In this document: positions 62,341 through 64,000 of the stretch, one piece after another
How the letters are laid out: every line of letters begins with the position of its first letter
Numbering within the stretch: position 1 is the stretch's first letter
Source of the DNA: Eudromia elegans
Lineage: Eukaryota; Chordata; Aves; Tinamiformes; Tinamidae
Assembly: GCA_003342815.1 (NCBI GenBank)
Contig: PTEX01000120.1
Span: forward strand, 582,562 to 646,561
DNA: 64,000 bases
Direction: 5' to 3'
Notes under the pieces: model-generated
What the model was told of the DNA's origin: nothing
What the model saw: only the letters and a program-made list of their open reading frames with translations
Database searches by the model: none
Translations under genes and position numbers: made by a program

Positions 62341-62434
62341 AAGATATGTATGTATATACATATATACACACACACATGTATACATATATACATATAGATA
62401 TACGTGTGTGTGTATATATATACATATATATATA
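62341..62434. repeat. Compound TA/CA/TG microsatellite with hairpin potential
   Basis: Alternating TA, CA and TG blocks fill about 90 bases. The arm tatatacacacacac (62361-62375) is the exact reverse complement of gtgtgtgtgtatata (62404-62418), separated by a 28-base TA-rich loop, so the tract can fold into a hairpin or cruciform. Confidence 0.92.
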
Positions 62435-63345
62435 AAATGACACAATAATTGCTGAAAATAACTCTTCCTGCCCTAAAAGGAGATTGACTGCAAAAGCCCA
62501 TTGATATTATCTGGAATCTGTCTTTGCTTATAGATTTCTTCTCCTTTAAGATAAGGGGGATGACACTGAAAACCTATATGTCCAGTGTCTGAGAGAAAGA
62601 TTTTATTAAATTAAGAGTTATTAAATTTGGTCATTTTAACTAGTTAAAAAAAAAATCAGTTCTTAAAGGTACTACTATTTTGTCTGTCGAAAATCATAAG
62701 TTACTAATAACATAGTTGTACCCTCAAAGGAAATGTCTAAACATGCCTAAAAGGATAAAAACATGAATTTTTGTTTTTCTTTACCAGTGACCTCACAAAA
62801 AGACTGTAAAGAGAAGAGGCAGATAAAAAGATTCTGTTCTATTTGATTAGATATTTACTAATTATCTTAGAATTATGATTGTAGAGGTTAATGACGGGCT
62901 AAGATATACGCTCATACATGTCTGTTTGGGCAGACTGCCATAAACAGACTAAACAAGTTGAAATATTTTGAGATTATATTTACAAAACAGACACCAAAAG
63001 GACTGTTTTCACAGTGAATGTAGACATACCTAATTCAGTCAGTCATCAGAACCAGACTTTCTATGGCATCATGAATTGCATTATAAGCTGTTTCTCACCT
63101 TGATTTTTGCCAGTTCCTGAAATGGTTACAATATGTCCTGAAGGCCTTCTGTCTCTGTGGCCTTACTTACTATATCATAAAATAGATCTTGGAAGTGAAC
63201 AAACCACAGGTTACTCTTGAATTTACCTCATTTGCAAGATTTCAGAATTTTTCCTTCAACAGCAAATTAACATATGGTTTTACATGGATTTAACATGTGG
63301 TTGTGCTATTCAAAAAGTAGCCTTGCTGCTCTTCTCATCATATAG

Positions 63346-63861
63346 CAGAATCACGGAATCACAGAACAGCTGAGGTTGGAAGGGGCCTCTAGAGATCATC
63401 TAGTCCAACCCCCCTGCTCCAGCAGGGACCCGTAGAGCACATGGCACAGGGTGGCATCCAGGCAGGTTTGGAAGATCTCCAGAGAAGGAGACTCCACAAC
63501 CTCTCTGGGCAGCCTGTTCCAGGGCTCCGTCACCCTCACAGCCAAGAAGTTCTTTCTCACATGGACATGGAACTTCCTGTGTTTCAATTTGTACCCATTG
63601 ACCCTTATCCTATCACTAGCCACCACCAAGAAGAGTTTGGCCCTCTCCTCCCAACATTCTACCCTCAGATCCTTATACATATTCATCAGATCCCTTCTCA
63701 TCTTTCTCTCTTCCAGGCTAAACAGGCCCAGCCCACACGATAGGTGCTCCAGTCTAGCTCCTTGCTAGACCCTTTCTAGAAGCTCCAAGTCCCTCTTGTA
63801 CTGGGGAGCCCAGAACTGCACACAGTACTCCAGATGTGGCCTCACTAGGGCTGAGCAGTAG
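63346..63861 (-). mobile_element. CR1 LINE 3' copy, relatively young
   Basis: The 3' end starts at 63346 (cagaatcacggaatcacaga). It continues through 'ggcctctagagatcatctag', 'gagaaggagactccacaacc', 'agcctgttccagggctccgt', 'aagaagttctttctcacatg', 'tcatctttctctcttccagg', 'ctggggagcccagaactgca' and 'ccagatgtggcctcactagg', and is 5'-truncated near 63861. Structure is collinear with the CR1 consensus over about 515 bp, with few differences. No target-site duplication was expected or seen. Confidence 0.95.
63396..63701 (-). pseudogene. CR1 polymerase C-terminal remnant
   Basis: The 101-codon minus frame carries the end of the CR1 ORF2 product, with blocks KLFLVVASDRIRVNGYKLKH, FHVHVRKNFLAVRV and NRLPREVVESPSLEIFQT, and a LLEQGGWTR end. 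This is the region C-terminal to the reverse-transcriptase domain. The reading frame is open, but the element lacks everything upstream, so it is not functional. The overlapping plus-strand ORFs (63441-63768) are antisense shadows. Confidence 0.85.
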
Positions 63862-64000
63862 TCCATAATGTATACAAGGTAGCATTTTGGGGAATGACAC
63901 AAAGCTTTCACTGATGTTGCCTACACTGTGGATTACATTACGTAGGATGCTCAACTCCTTTGACTTTAAGGATACATGCTGTTCATAAAGCACCTTCATT
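63862..64000. other. Unassigned DNA at the right edge
   Basis: Single-copy-looking sequence after the CR1 truncation point; nothing recognised. Confidence 0.5.

Larger units (their letters stand above)
59776..63345. other. Unassigned AT-rich DNA
   Basis: No recognisable gene. It includes an A19 run at 60402-60420 and TA-rich runs near 60965-60975 and 61662-61674. Confidence 0.5.

Noticed and set aside
1..64000. CRISPR arrays, prokaryotic operons, tRNA or rRNA genes, endogenous retrovirus with paired LTRs
   Set aside because: I read both strands for these and found no regularly spaced repeats, no ribosome-binding organisation, no cloverleaf or rRNA signature and no pair of matching long terminal repeats.

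Overview
The window looks like ordinary, AT-rich, gene-poor nuclear DNA from a bird. The main evidence is a set of CR1 LINE (chicken repeat 1) copies. Four of them carry the octamer-type CR1 3' end, read here in reverse complement as cagaatcacagaat followed by ggttgaggttg, and their translations match the C-terminal part of CR1 reverse transcriptase. I see no bacterial gene structure, no CRISPR array, no recognisable tRNA or rRNA gene and no CpG-island promoter. The species cannot be determined from this window, and other sauropsids with CR1 are not fully excluded.

Layout. A plus-strand internal CR1 fragment opens the window (1-345). A long unmarked stretch follows to about 19.8 kb, with small tandem repeats, two GC-elevated patches (6.3-6.8 kb and 15.7-16.1 kb) and a splice-like micro-exon signal at 6.98 kb. 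An old CR1 of about 1.4 kb on the minus strand (19.8-21.2 kb) is followed by a heavily decayed plus-strand CR1 piece at 21.7 kb. The middle (22-44 kb) looks intronic, with one short CR1 tail (33.6 kb) and a pure GAGGA repeat (35.2 kb). At 44.8-45.2 kb an octamer motif and two palindromic RFX-type X-boxes lie next to a five-unit minisatellite. Three minus-strand CR1 insertions sit within 2 kb at 51-53 kb. A perfect 103-bp tandem duplication lies at 57.8 kb, a probable very old L3/CR1-like LINE at 58.5-59.8 kb, a compound TA/CA/TG microsatellite at 62.4 kb, and another CR1 at 63.3-63.9 kb.

Genes. No single ORF can be assigned to a known protein except the CR1 polymerase remnants. However, five plus-strand segments flanked by splice-like signals (11347-11407, 23513-23577, 29382-29434, 37871-37942, 42510-42678) join in one consistent reading frame. 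Together they make 420 nt, or 139 codons plus a stop, with no internal stop. I report this as a candidate spliced gene of unknown identity at low to moderate confidence. If it is real, most of 11-43 kb is intron. It could also be chance, because splice-like sites are common in AT-rich DNA; RNA data or cross-bird conservation would decide.
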